A stretch of DNA of 64,000 bases. Origin: Isoetes taiwanensis. Taxonomy: Eukaryota > Streptophyta > Lycopodiopsida > Isoetales > Isoetaceae. Below the pieces are notes generated by a model, which saw only the letters and a program-made list of their open reading frames with translations, ran no database searches and was not told the DNA's origin. Where the stretch lies: assembly GCA_021234155.1 (NCBI GenBank), contig JAJEKV010000337.1, positions 248,001-312,000 of the forward strand, read 5' to 3'. Of the stretch, positions 48,815 to 61,978 are shown piece after piece (positions within the stretch are counted from its first letter, which is position 1; the number at the start of each line of letters is the position of its first letter). The position numbers were made by a program, and so were the translations under genes.

Positions 48815-51079
48815 CTACAAAACAACAGTGGATGTTTTAGTCCACTGAAAAAAGAACACCATTATCGAACAAAACCATACCTCCACAAATCCACATGTAG
48901 GATTCTTTGAAAACAGGACATGTAGACCTGCCAAAACTGATGTTTTCAACAGTGGACCAAAAACCGGGGTGAGTGTGTGGACGAGAATTATTATCTGGTC
49001 ATTGTGCCAGTGCTGGCTCTGAACCTCCCTTTGTATTTTTATGCTGTAATTCTCCGCAAAATCAATTACAGAAACAATGGAGCCATCTTGAATATTGTCC
49101 AGGCAACTCCTAAATTGCAGGGCCTGCCATCTAGCCTTGTAATTATGTGGCACAAATATCGTCAAAGTGGAATACAGGTACGAAATAAAATCCTTCACTG
49201 CCGTTCTCTTGTAAGATAATCTAAGAATTGGCTTTGATTCTTTATTTTTTTTCCCCTTGCCAACTGAGGTCTCGTCTTGCTTTACAGTTTTAGAATGTGT
49301 CCCAGCAATTGCCTTAGCTTTCTTACTTCCTTCGTGGTGGCATTGGATCTTTTCTTTCTGCTGCCACCTGGTACTTCCTTGGTAACACAGTATGCAACTC
49401 CATCAACATCATCTATCTCCACTGGAATCTGCAGCAAGGTCTGTAGCATAAAACATAAGATTAGTGCAAGTTGAAAGCAGGAAAACAGAATGCAGCAGAT
49501 TCCAGCACATCTCAGCATGTTGCAGCATGCATTATAGAGAGTTTTACCTTTTGAAACGTTTTCCATTCAAGCAAGAACTCCTGATTCTCTCTTTCTCTTG
49601 AACATATAGAAAGACTTTTTATGCCACAACTCTGATATTTTTGCATCAAGCAGTCATGTTTATATATTCTCTCGCTCTTGTTGCAAACCATAGTGCTCTA
49701 GAGCTCGCTGCTTGAGTCATATGTGTATTGGCTGGCCAGACACTTCTCATCAGGTGCGCAAACCTCACAACAGCGCTTGCACTCTTCACCATGAAGTCCA
49801 ATTTTTGCTAATCTTAAAGATTCAGGCCTACTCTAGCATACTCCAACTTCGTATGGTATATACAACAACAGGTTTCCCTTTCGGATACTTTATTTACATA
49901 AAGAGGCTTCAACTTCTCGAAAGCCTTTAAGCAAACAGAGTATTGAGGATATGCCTGTATTGTTGAAAAAGCTGCAGCTGAATGGTAGCCTTCGGTTAGA
50001 AATATTTATGCAAGAATTGCGAGGAGTTTTTGTATGGAAACTTATATCTGTGTGACCTCCATAAGGCGCAAGGGATAAGACTTTCAAAAGCCTGAGTCTC
50101 TAACACTATTCACAACATTCTTCTTGCAAGGAGAGACTCTGCTATTCTATTTCCAGAATTCTGTAATGCTTTGCTTGCAAGTACGGTTGAGACAATTACA
50201 CCTCAACCTCCTTTGGAAGTTAGACCACGGACCATTTCCAAAGATGGCTTCCGATTTTCTTACTGCAGCAGTTGCAATTGTTGTCCTTTTGGAAACCTAT
50301 CATAAGAAATATTGCACATTATTCATTGAACCTCTCCCAGCCAGCATCACTCATCAGATACAAGCACTTAAAAGCATAAAGAAACACCGACATGAAATCA
50401 AGAAATAGTTGTACCTAACAACACTGCTATAGTGGAATTGCATCTTGATTTTGTGGACAAAGCCATCACCAGTGTCTAGGTTTAGGCTCTCCAAATATCA
50501 TAGCTCCTTTGCCTCTTTGTGGCTACCATTGTCTGTTTCAAGTTGTCGAGCAGCACCCCCGCTGCCTTGCACTCTTTTGGATTTGGCAACATTCTAGGTT
50601 CTGAGATTTCCATTTCGTGGTGATGAACCACCCTCTTCATCACATCGGCCTTGATTTTGGGTGAATGCTTCTTAGTAAGCTTGTTGAAGTAATCAAATGT
50701 AAGCTTGGCTATTTTTTGCCTGCGTCTGATGCTCAAATCTTCCAGTTCAACCACTTTTCATCTTATTCCATAATCTGGCATCTCTCTTCCTCTGTGCATT
50801 CAATTTCTTGTAAATTGTGGAGGAAACTAGATTTTAACACGATATCTCCTGTGTTTCAGCGAGATCCAACAAATCTAGAATAGTGTATTGAAATTGATCT
50901 GGCCGAAAATCCAATACTAAACGTGTGATTGCCTCCAGGCCGGTATCAGAGAGTCCCATGAATTTCTTGACAGAGAAAGAATAAGTGAATTGGAGAGAGA
51001 ATTTGCGCGGGTCATGAGCTCGAAGTAGTTCAGTGCTCGAATTTGCAACGTACCACCATTCACACGAAAATCTAGCCAA
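48815..51079 (-). pseudogene. Relic of an unclassified transposon-associated protein
   Basis: Several minus-strand pieces seem to come from one decayed gene. Read 5' to 3' they are 51079-50834 (WWYVANSSTELLRAHDPRKF and FRPDQFQYTILDLLDLAE), 50754-50482 (KHSPKIKADVMKRVVHHHEM), a cysteine-rich NCNCCSKKIGSHLWKW near 50240-50290, 49400-49290 (TKEVPGGSRKKRSNATTKEV) and 49198-48815 (ARWQALQFRSCLDNIQDGS, VIDFAENYSIKIQREVQSQH). The DFAENYS...Q..HW segment is one I recall from many uncharacterised, probably transposon-borne proteins of plants and animals. Stops and frame changes break it. Some gaps may be introns. The superfamily is not known to me. Confidence 0.4.
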
Positions 51080-52879
51080 AATTCCTTAATCATTTCCTAA
51101 CGGTTCGTTGCTGAGGTGGACATGTGAGTACATGAAAGGCGTGGAAAAAATGATGGGCAGTTATACCCACCAGTACCCAAATTAAACAAAAGTAGGGGTG
51201 CTTTAAGCGAGCTAAAACCCTGCTATAAGCATACGTCCGGACGCATATTTTTGATACCCACCAGCATACTTTTGCCCGAGGGTACTCACGCAAAGGTTGG
51301 GAGTAAAATTTGATGTAGTATTATATTTGAGGTGGTATAAATACAGGATTTGAGAAGGTTATTGCCAATTTTTGAGCAGCTTAACTTCATGAGTCTTTTG
51401 TAGACGTCGTTCTGTCAATGGATGAAGGGATTTCTTTTGGGCTAGAAATAGAAAGTGGCGACTTGAGCCACGATCTACCGGACCTGATCTGCATGCCAGC
51501 TTTTATGGAGGGACATTGCCAGATCTGGGCTTGGTTTTGCTGCTTGGTTGCATGCAATATTTGTTTGCCGAATTCTATTGGATATTTTATTACTCTTATT
51601 CGCTATAGCCATCTTTGTAATTGTAGTTATGATTTGCTTTTTCCAAAAAATGGATTTACTTGTTTTAGAAAATCAATCCCTGCTGCAAATTTTGCATCTT
51701 TTAAGCAGTCCAATCCTTCTAATCTCTGGGTGAACAAGCATAAGTGAAATCGTTTTATATCCAAAGTTCCCAATGGCCATTTCATGACCTTCATAATGGA
51801 GTATTTATATAGTGGCTAAGAAGTAGAATACTAAGAGATTTCAGAGCACTGCATTCTATCAGCAAGTAACCTTTGTTTTCTCTACTCTGACAAGAAGTCC
51901 GCCGATTCTATTCACCGATTCTGATTGGTTTTGCTAGGGCCTAATGGCCTTGGCTGACAGAGTATCCTGCCATTTCAGGTCTTTAGGTCAGATTCAAGGC
52001 CTTCGGCTCTTCAGGCTTGTGGTATAACATACAGGTGTGATCATCGTGATAAATTATGTGGCTATGGTGCATGCTATAGTGTTTAATTTGTGCCATTAGA
52101 TAGTGCAGGCTATGGTCGCATCAATTAATTTTCTCTTGTGAAAGCTTCAATGTTGGCCGCGGTAATCTTGATGCACCATTGATTCGTCCAAGAGAATTAA
52201 ACATAAAAAAAAAACAATGACCTTTGATGTGGGAGATTCCATGGAATCTCCCATGATCTGAAGGTGCAGATTTAAGAATATGGAAATGAACAATAAAGAA
52301 AGCGATGCCCATATCATATATGATGTCTATGCCGTATATTAGACTATTTAGTATGCTGAAAAGGACACTTGGAACACTATAGCAGCTTGCAACTACTAAT
52401 CCCAGCCATGCTCACCTCTGGCCTCTGACATAATTGATGCCATATCCACTACGGAACTACAACCAAACATTATACAAATAGCATGGCAATTAGAGGCACA
52501 ATCTCACAATATGCTACAAATATGAGGAATGATCATTCTAAAAGTGTATGGCACTCCAAGCAACATATCAAAATTGGATTAATCATACTACAATGTCATT
52601 ACGAAATCAATTGTTACCAAGTCCAATCATGAAAGCTACAGAATGCAGTTAAGTGGATGCAGTTAATCTCGAAGAACAGGGCTCTAAGAATGCAATCAAG
52701 TGGATGTAATTTAGCCGAATAAAGAATGTAGACAAAGTATCGTTCAAGCAAAGTAGGCAAAGGCAATGAGCTGTGCGCAAAACGAACCATATGGATTAAA
52801 ATAAAATTACCTCTTTGGCAAGACTATAGAAATGAAAAGCACAGTGCACCCTGCATACCTGGTTCACAGATCAAACATA
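51080..52879. other. Gene-free stretch
   Basis: No gene, repeat array or recognisable TE motif. Open frames are short and overlapping. Confidence 0.45.
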
Positions 52880-52911
52880 AGAATAATAATAATAATAATA
52901 TAATAATATTT
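52880..52911. repeat. AAT microsatellite at the LINE 3' end
   Basis: The run of AAT units ends a little downstream of the LINE's last coding segment when read on the minus strand. Short microsatellite tails of this kind are left by some LINE clades at the 3' end in place of poly(A). Confidence 0.75.
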
Positions 52912-54600
52912 ACTTAGCTCACTGGGGCCAAGAAGGCCATGGAGCCTGAAGTACAACTGCTCATAATATAGTTTTAAGTAGTAGAGAACGGTGTTCATCT
53001 ACTGCTTTTATATATGATCCTACATCTATAGGTAACAATGTAAATAAAGAATGAAAATTATCTACATGTATATTGAATTTGTCTCTGATGTTTTCGTATG
53101 CCGAGCATTTAGAGAATACATGATCTTCATCTTCAACACTGTTAGAGTCGCATAACCTGCACAGTCTCTCTTCTACGGGTTTTTTTGACCATCTGTCTGT
53201 TTCAAATTCCAGTCTATGAGAGCTTAATCTATATCTTGCAATTGTATGTCTAACCACCCTTGGTAAATTTGCCTTCAGGTATTCCTGATCCTCATACTGT
53301 ACCATATCATTTACTGCAACCTTATAGTGCATCATTCTACTCCCTTGATCAGCCCAAATATGTTGGATTGCTAGCCTACTCTAGCCTCTCCCTTGCATCA
53401 GATTTATTGGTAGGCCAATTAGTGTGAGATAACCCCCATCGGCCAGCCCATTTCATAACATCATTCATCCAACCCTGATCCGTCGAAGCAAGAAGAGCTT
53501 GACGTGATAATCTGATTGTCGGAAGATCTCTTATTCTATTCACAAAGTTAACTGTTTGGTAAAGAGCTTCTAATTCTAAAGGAAACAGTCCTGTTTCTGC
53601 AAGCATAAGAGCATATATGGTATTGTATTTTTGATGCCAAGGCTCTTCCCGAATAAACTGTTTCTGGACCATCTCTATTTGAACCCACATTTTTGAAGGA
53701 ATAGAATAGAATAGAATAGAAGGGAGATTTGCACCCCAAATAGGAGCACCATACAGTACTACTGTGGTAACCAAGGTTTTGTATATGAACTTTTTAAGAT
53801 ACCAATGATTCAAGGATATTCTGGAACATCTGGACAACATCCCATAAAGGGCTGATTCGCCACCTGTAACCCGCCTTCTAATGCAATCTTTCCACTTATA
53901 ATTGGAAGCAAAATCAATACCAAGGTATTTGAAACTTTCAACATTCTCAATTTCCTTCCCCTGATAAGTAAATTTCGGTCTCTCTCTTGTCCCAAATATC
54001 ATTACCTTTGTCTTCGCCACATTCACTCTCATATGTTTTTGCAAACAAAAACGCTTCCAAAGCATTTAAATGTGATTGTAAAACTGCCCTCTTATTTGAT
54101 AAAAGCACCACATCGTCTGCATATAACAATAATTGAATCACATACTCACCTATCTTTGTACCTGGGAGAGATTTCGAGCACATCCAATCGTCCAGTTCAT
54201 CTATGAACAAGCCAAATAATGTAGGTGACAATGGGCAGCCCTGTCTCACCCCTATATTGTTCTTCACCATTATGCTTAAATCCCATGCCAAAGTAATCAA
54301 GACCTCAGAGTACATCTGTGATACCGCCCCTTTGAGTTCATCTGGAACTCCTATTTGCTCCAGTCTCTCACCAAGTTCATTCCTCTGAACAGTGTCAAAT
54401 GCTTTAGCAAAATCAATGAAAGCAACATAAAGTACCTTATTTGGTTTTTTGCTTGCTCCACCAAAACTCTCAAGGTAAGTGCATGAGAAAACTCTCAACA
54501 TAAGAAAACATGGCAAACATGATTGTTTTACAATAGGACAATGGCTGAGTTTAATTCTCATCTTCAACTGCCAGAATGCATGCGCGGATTGCATGAAATC
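52880..54600 (-). mobile_element. 5'-truncated LINE with frameshifted reverse transcriptase
   Basis: Read on the minus strand, 54594-53947 carries the RT core: AFIDFAKAFDTVQRNELGER, GVRQGCPLSPTLFGLFIDEL and the catalytic box LLLYADDVVLL. A one-base shift in a T-rich run near 54045 moves the frame to 54065-53376, which continues with VNVAKTKVMIF, FKYLGIDF, VLYGAPIWG and the post-RT MLAETGLFPLELEALYQT. After a stop near 53376 a further shifted frame (53335-52961) gives the C-terminal zinc knuckle CRLCDSN...EDEDHVFSKCSAYENIR. Endonuclease and ORF1 are absent, so the copy is 5'-truncated as most LINEs are. It is the best-preserved RT in the window but cannot be active. Stop-free lengths of 200 codons suggest moderate age. 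Confidence 0.85.
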
Positions 54601-54936
54601 TCTTAGTTATAGCAGTATATTCGACTACTCTCCATTTAAAAACTAATGTAAGTTCTGCATCTTTTTATTGTGCTATTATTTGTGGCCGTAGAAATAGCAT
54701 ATTCTTTTGAAATGCCAGGCTATTCTCCAATCTCGTCCTTACTTTTTGGATATTCAAGGAATATTCCTCATTCCTCCCCTTGGGGCAACCCAAAAAGTAA
54801 AACTAAACGTCGATGACATTAAAAATAAGTGGACGGGTAAGATTAACCGGAAACTGATGGGACTGAGGTGGTGGTTTTTGGAGTTAGGTTAAAAATCAGG
54901 TCAAAATTTTGAAGCAGGGAAGATAACGATCTCTCC

Positions 54937-57900
54937 ATGGCGATGGAAGGCCTGTACAATATGCATGATCCTCGGCTTCGTCCCTGCTTGTTGCAGTCAG
55001 TTATGGCTTTGCATTTGCCAGATGATAAGCATCAAATACCTGTAGCTGCGCCCACAAGTCCTGCTAGCTTGTCTGTTGCTGTGGAACTTATTCAGAGGCA
55101 TTGCCTCCTTGCAGAGCCTCCTCTGCCACCGGCTTCAGTGACTGGTGTCCATGGAGTAATGGCAAAGTCCATTGTCGATACTCGCAAAGGCGTTGATGCT
55201 TGGATTGAGCGCCTTATGAGTCTCCTTTCCAGTGGTGTGGTATACGTCCTTTTTGAGCTGCAAAATTTTCCTGCATTATTAGTTTTAATATATAATGCAT
55301 TTAGTGTCAATTCTTCAATCAACAAATCCTCAAATGTTCTAGTGGGCAATTTTCTTAATTGTAGAAGTTTGGTGTCTAATTTTCTTAATTGGGCAAATAG
55401 AAATCAACTGCTAAAACCGTTTTAACTTCCAAGTTTTTCACGACAAGATTTTTCTCCTACAAATCGAATCACATCATACAAACCCAATCAAATGCGACAT
55501 TTTATAATGCACTCGACGAGATGCATAACAGCAAAAACATTTGGGTTTTAATTTCATGGTCACTGCATGTTGTTTTAGGCTGAGTCACGCTGGGCCGGGG
55601 CAAGTTTACTTGGTGTCACAAGCCAACAATGCACACGGCAACGCTTTCTGGAGAGCTATATTTTGTGGTTTCAGAAGCTCCTCGGTCTTTTGAAGGTGAT
55701 TTAGTCATTGCTGTTATTTATGGATCTTCAGTAGTGAGAGGAAAATTTATATCATGTTATTGGTCATTGTATAGCTGCTCTGCTTACTCTTGTTTGTGTC
55801 ATTGGCAGCCAACAGAGCCCAACTTTGTTCGTTCTGCTGCTCTTGCCTCTCTCACAGACCACATTACCAGGTTGGAGATGATTGTCTTCTTACGTGTCTG
55901 CAGCAGGAAAGAAAGTGAAGTATTGAGTTTCTCACGAACTTCATTAATTCTTATAGGTTGGGAGGCATTATTGCGCTGCAAGGAGTTAGGCGAGATGGTG
56001 CTGCCATCACAGCAAAACTTGTGCAGCCAGTGGTGCAGCTTTTGGGTGATAAGGATTCGAGCATTATTTGGGTATGCACTTTCAGTACTTTGGGCCATCT
56101 CTATAATTCAGCTGATGTTTTGTCTGTATGCTTGAAATTTTAGAGACAGTTTATACTGGTGTTCTGATCCCCTAATTTATGTGGGACAGGAGGGGGCAGT
56201 TGGACTTCTGTGTGCTGTTCTAAGGTTCTTTCCTGCTTGTCTTCGGCAACACTATAATAATGTATACACATTTCCTCTGCATCAACGTTACGAGATTTTT
56301 TGCTGTAAAATTCAAAGCTTTATCTTACAAAAACTAATTGTTTCTAACAGGTGGAATCATTGCTTGTTACCCAGCTTATGGATGTAGAATGTAGTCCCAC
56401 TCTTTTGCAGGTAATATTCTTTGTTTAGTTATGCAAGAAAGTTCTCTTATCTTCTCTCTGTAACCAAAGCTGAGGACCAAATGCCTATTTTGATGTGAAA
56501 GATGCTCTCTACTACATATTATAGCATGTTGATGATAAAAGATTTGATATTTACTGGCCTGAAGCCTAAGTGCTCTCTGCTAAATGTTGTTTTGAATCTT
56601 ACTAATCTCAAATAGGAATGCACGATCCATCTAGAGCCGCTGCCATCTTTGTCTGTTTTACTGTTACTGTCTGAATTAGCATGTACTGATCATATTTCTT
56701 AATACATTTATGTGACCATGTTATGTTCACGCTTTTGTTCAGAAATGCGTGCAGTGTTTGGCTCTGCTTCCCAGGGCATATGGTGAATCATCAGCATGGA
56801 GTTCAATGATGCGTCGTGTGCTGATCGCAGTGAATTCACAGCTCGATGAAGCATTTGCAGGAATGGAAGATGGTCGGTTTTGCTTATCTTTGTCTATTCT
56901 CTTGTGCAGCATTTACTAACACCTTGTCTTTCGCAGTCAATAATGCTGATGAAGCTGTTTCGACTTTGCTGCCAAGAGGTCAGGATCCACCTTGGCCACT
57001 GGGAGGTCCTTCAGTTGCAGCAAATTTTGTACCTCAAACAACAAAGAAATTTTGGATGCATCTCGTTCCCAGAGTTTCTTCACTTTTACAATGCTGTCAT
57101 TTCCTGCTTGTTAGTCCATATCCTGTACCGGTACGCATACACAATATTTTGTATAAGCTATTTAAAGAATAAGCTTGCATGTTAACTCATGTGCACATGA
57201 AGGTACCTGTTCCAGTTATTCCTCTAATGGCGCTAGTAAGAAGAATCCTTCGAGTGGATGGGTCTCGGATTTCAGTAGCATCATCTCTTGGAATTTCTGT
57301 TTCGACAGCTCATCAAGCAGCACTTTGCGCAGAACTTCCAGCTTTACATCTTTGTGCACTAGAGCTTTTGCACTCAACAATTTGTGGTGCACGAAGGTAA
57401 TGGAGATGCTTTCGAAATGTACATATGCATGAGCATCGTTTGTATCTTTTTAAGTTCCTTGACCTGTTTCTCATGCTAATTTCTATTTATGATGCTTATC
57501 ATCTTAAAAAATCTTTTGGGAATCGTGATTTTAAAGATGGTATTGTTTCTTTCCCGATGTAGCCAATTGCTGCCTCAAGCTGGCAAGATTGCACAAATTT
57601 TGACCGACTCCTTCCGCCGCCATGGACCTACACCACCTTGTCTGAGGTCGAAATTATACGGAATTGCTCGGCAGCTTTTATATTCAATGGGGGCAGGTAG
57701 GAAGAAGTGCATTAAGAGAATGAATGAAGGCAAGATACAGACATTTTTGGTCTAGAATTTCATAGGGTTTTGCCATATGTATCATGAACCATTTGATTAA
57801 TAGGTTTTATGTTTTGGTTCTCAGAGCATTTTTTTTTTCCTCTGGCTGACAGGAACCATGAAGTGTAGAGAGCTGTATGAAGTAATAGCTTTAGATTTTT

Positions 57901-60066
57901 CTTGCATGCTCATGTCTCATGCCATTAAGATTAAATACATAAAAGTACAATTAAACTTCGTTGTAATAATGTGTGCATTTCTTTGTGATTGCACTTATTT
58001 ATTGTTATTTTGACAGGTATGTCGGAAGCCCTTGCGCCGGTTGTTGTTGGAAATGCCTTACCTGATCTCAAGGGTTCAACTGCGGAAATATTTGGAACAT
58101 CTCTGGATCGCACTCATGTGTCTGGTTCACATAATTCTACAAGCATGCCTGGAGGATGGAACCAAGTGCCGTCCCAGAAAAAACGCAAAGAACCTGGAGG
58201 TCTTCCAGTTGCTCAGCAGGCTAATGGACTGACACATACTGGGAATAATATAGGTGAAATAAAGGTTCCTAATGCTGTGCAAGTTGCAGCTTTGCAAGCA
58301 CTGGAGGCTCTACTGACAGTTGTAAGAAAAGGAACCTGCTATCAATTAGGATCTCTTGATTATACAGTAACACAAGAATTTCTTTAGGCATGATAGTCTT
58401 GCCTCATGAGTTTCTGAACGTATTTTTCTAATGTGATCTATGGAATGACCCGTGGCTCAAATCACAGGGCGGTGCTATGCTTCCTGATCGTGTCCGTGTG
58501 GAGGTTGATACTTTGCTAGTTAATGTTGCTGCCAGTGCTTCAATGAGGACGGTTTCTGGAACCGTGACTTATGATGAAGAAACAGCTTCACTAGAAGGGA
58601 GTGCCCTCATGTCTTCTGGATCATTTCAAGTAGCTGCATATCGTGCATTACTTGCGTCTCTGCTGTCTCCTTGTTCACATCGCCCGCCTCACCTCTCCCA
58701 GGGGCTCAGCATATTTCGGAAAGGTGAGCTATTACAGTATTAAGTCGTGACAACCGCTTTGGAATTTATGTTATTGGGTAATTCTTTCTTGGCTGATGGC
58801 CATATAAGCAAAACTATAGTCAACAGTAGCCTCAATGAGATAGTTGTTATTGAGTTTCTGTTACAGCTTTTCTAAGATCCGCTGTGACCTACGCTGACCG
58901 GTTTCTATCAAAATCATCAGTGTTATTAAACATGAGCAAGTTTTAGTATAGCGTGCACATACGCTTTCATCAACTAACTAGATCATATAAAAAAGAGAAG
59001 GTATATATGAAAATAAAGGTGGGCGATACCTATACCTACCGCCACCGCACAGCGGGCACGACCAGTAACTTCGACAATGAATGGCATTAGTTTTATGTAG
59101 TTAATTGTTTATTTTCCATGTTTCGTTTGAGTTTATTCCCTTTTATACTTATTCGTAGGATAAAATGAGTGTCTTTGTTTTCATCATGGTCATGTTGTTG
59201 ACTAGCTGATTGGAACTTTTGTAGGTCGCAAGGAGTATGGGACGGAGGCTGCAGAAGCTTGTTCCCATGCGCTTTTTGCACTGGAACCACTTATTCATCC
59301 ACGATGTTTGCCACCAGCAGATACAACTACGATTGTATCAGGCAATATCCAAAAGCTTGGAAAACCAGTAATTGCAGGACCTCTTCCTGGAACTATTGCT
59401 GCGCCATCAAATCTGGGCTTTGGAAATCCTTTGCTTCCTCAGCTGCGGACGAATCAGATAACCATGGATCCATGGGCAGAAGTCGATACATGGTTAGGGT
59501 ATGGAGAAGATCTTGGTGAAGATATACGAGGTTTCTTAACTGAAGACTTAACCAATGAAGTGTCCCCCGCAAACACTCAAACTGCTCAAGAGAACATTTT
59601 AGTCCCTTTATGTGACTTTTCTGGAACTGAAGTATTCACTAAGAAAGAAGCAGTTCCAATAAGTGGAGCTGATTTAGAACCACCTGGGGAATCATCTGCT
59701 CCTCTCTATGAAACTACAGGCAATGGAGATACTTCCAAGGTTCTAACAGGGCAAGGCATGGAAAATTGTACGAATTTTGTCACTACAATTCTTGCTACAT
59801 CAGGCGGTGAATTCAGTTCATCATTAGAAAGGGACATTGAAATTTCAAAGCCATACATTGAACCTGATGACAGGACTCAGGCAAGAATTGAAAATTCTGC
59901 AGACGAGGAACAAAGAGAAGTGCACAATAAAACCCATTTGGTAGAGGGACCAAAAACACCAGCAACAAGTATAATCACCTTCTCTCCAACGTTAGACACA
60001 GTTGAAACAGATAGTGACTCTGATGCAATTCCAGACATTATTGATGGTGATCCAGACACAGAATGA
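54937..60066 (+). CDS. PELP1/RIX1-like ribosome-biogenesis protein, 13 exons
   Basis: Exons: 54937-55239, 55579-55695, 55809-55870, 55957-56071, 56190-56261, 56351-56410, 56743-56872, 56937-57130, 57203-57396, 57563-57696, 58017-58321, 58468-58723, 59225-60066. All borders are GT-AG and every phase fits, giving 927 residues. The N-terminal half is a helical-repeat RIX1/PELP1 domain: WAGASLLGVTSQQCTRQRFL, PNFVRSAALASLTDHITR, GGIIALQGVRRDG, CVQCLALLPRAYGESSAWS, RGQDPPWPLGG, RRILRVDGSRISV and LRSKLYGIARQLLYSMGAG. A basic QKKRKEP near residue 500 may be a nuclear signal. The C-terminus is acidic (DTVETDSDSDAIPDIIDGDP). In animals and yeast the family forms the Rix1/PELP1-TEX10-WDR18 complex that acts with MDN1/Rea1 in 60S maturation in nucleolus and nucleoplasm; the plant role is inferred. 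Start: first ATG, with matching length and wording to plant homologues as I recall them. No disruption seen. Confidence 0.9.
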
Positions 60067-61978
60067 GCCTAAGATGTGAACTCTGGCTTCATTTGCATAT
60101 TCTTGCATAACCGAGGAGAATTTGAATCTTTGCTGGAGATGTGAAAGCAAGTGAATGTGCTGACAAGAAGGCTGCTGTCATCAGATTTTAGGATTGAAGC
60201 TGAATCATTAGAAATTTGTGTACCTGAGGGTATTAGAAACTTCTGCTTGATTCTCAAATGAGAGAACTTTGTGCACAAAAATGGCTTATTTTGAGATGGG
60301 GCATAACTGCCTCTCATTTCCCAAATCAGCTCCTGGAGAATATCCTGATTGAAGTGGCAATATAACAAACATTATACGTCCATCGTTCAATGCTGGAATG
60401 AGCTAGCCTTTGTTATTCAATTACGGTTGAGAATTGATTGTTGGTTCAAAATAGAGCCTTCAATTGGTGGAATCTAATTTTGTATGGAACACTTTTTGCC
60501 ATTGAAGGCGTTGATAATTTGAAGATCTGCGTAAATTTTCGAACTGCAGTGGTCGTTACGTTGGCATAGAAAATGTATTCGGCTCTCTACAAAAATGGAC
60601 AACATTGTGCTAGTCGATTCCGACTGGAAACCTCAACCTAGATACGTACTTAAAAAAAAGCATAAAGAAATTTCTCATTGGGTTTTTGGGTTTTTCTCCT
60701 GGGGTCTTCTCATGGTTTTTAGTAGGCTTACCTAACCCGCCTTACAACTATCGAATGATGTGGCATATTTTTAGTTGATAGATTTTTAATTTTTCATTGT
60801 TTTGTCTTTCCACGTTCCGTTCGTCCCTTGCTAAAAAAAAGCACCAATCTTCTAGAGTGCTATGATGTGCTAAGGGAATTAGCAGCGGGGCAGAGCCACA
60901 GTCCATTTTTGTTTCACAGTAAAAGTAAAAGTAGCAGGACTAAATTTGCGTGCAAAATCATAAGGTTGGAGATTGACAAATCTATAACGTGTCATCCACC
61001 AACTTTCTTCTTACGATTTGCTTAGCAGTTATTTGATCAATTCCCCAATGCTTTCATGTCATAAAGAGGTGCAAATTCCTAGGATATTTCAAAAAATGCT
61101 GGTTTACATGTTGTTCTATGCATCCAAGTATGTTATGTCAAAGCCGTGCATTTCTTGCTGACAGAATACTTCGGGTGCTTATATTAGAGATAAGACTCTG
61201 AGTTACAGCATATTCGTATACAACTCAATACTAGTTTGAATCAATCTTCGTGCTTGTTTTATAGGCCATTCTGCTTCCTTGTCCAGACCTGTTTGCCAAC
61301 AACTGCCTAAGAAGGTACCAATTCTCTTCAACTAATTTGATTTCAATTCAAGCTCTCTTTAGCATATTATGGATATTCCTTGCATATCTTAGTTCAACAA
61401 AACAACGTTAACAACCTTGTGTTAGAGTGTTTAAACACAATGTGAAGTGTCATCTCTCATATATTCATGTTAGACTGCACTAAACATCAGATTTGGTGGA
61501 TGGTACAAAATGAAGAGACACATCTACTTATCCAACAAATTGGCTCTTTTTAAAAGCAGAGCCACAAACTCCAAGTGAAATTGTTTCATGCCATGACATC
61601 CAAGAGATTCCACTAGCGTTGATGGGCCTGGATATGTTTCTATACATGTCAACATGTATTTTATTTCCCTAACAAAAATGTGCTTCAAGATATCCATATG
61701 AGGTATGTGGTGCTTCATTTCCTTATTTACATGTATTTGCTGCTTTTTGGATCCTGAATGGGCTCAATGCATTATGTGCAGATATCTACATGATTTTATG
61801 AAATATATGTCCTGTTACACATTATGCAAAAGATTGTGATAAACATGTTGTGTCATTGTTACTTCTGTCCTATTTATTAAAACAACAGTGTCTCCAATGA
61901 ATGCCCTTGATACAAGTTTATTTGTCAATTTCTAATATTTAAAGAACATGTTTTAAGATTTTAACATTGTTTTTGCAG
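60067..61978. other. 3' flank of the PELP1-like gene, no gene seen
   Basis: The first few hundred bases probably hold the 3' untranslated region. An exon-like segment at about 61266-61314 (TTTATAG before, GTACCA after) has workable splice borders, but I cannot tie it to a gene with confidence. Confidence 0.4.

Noticed and set aside
60069-60368. 99-codon minus-strand frame after the PELP1-like gene
   Set aside because: Most likely antisense to the 3' untranslated region; no domain.
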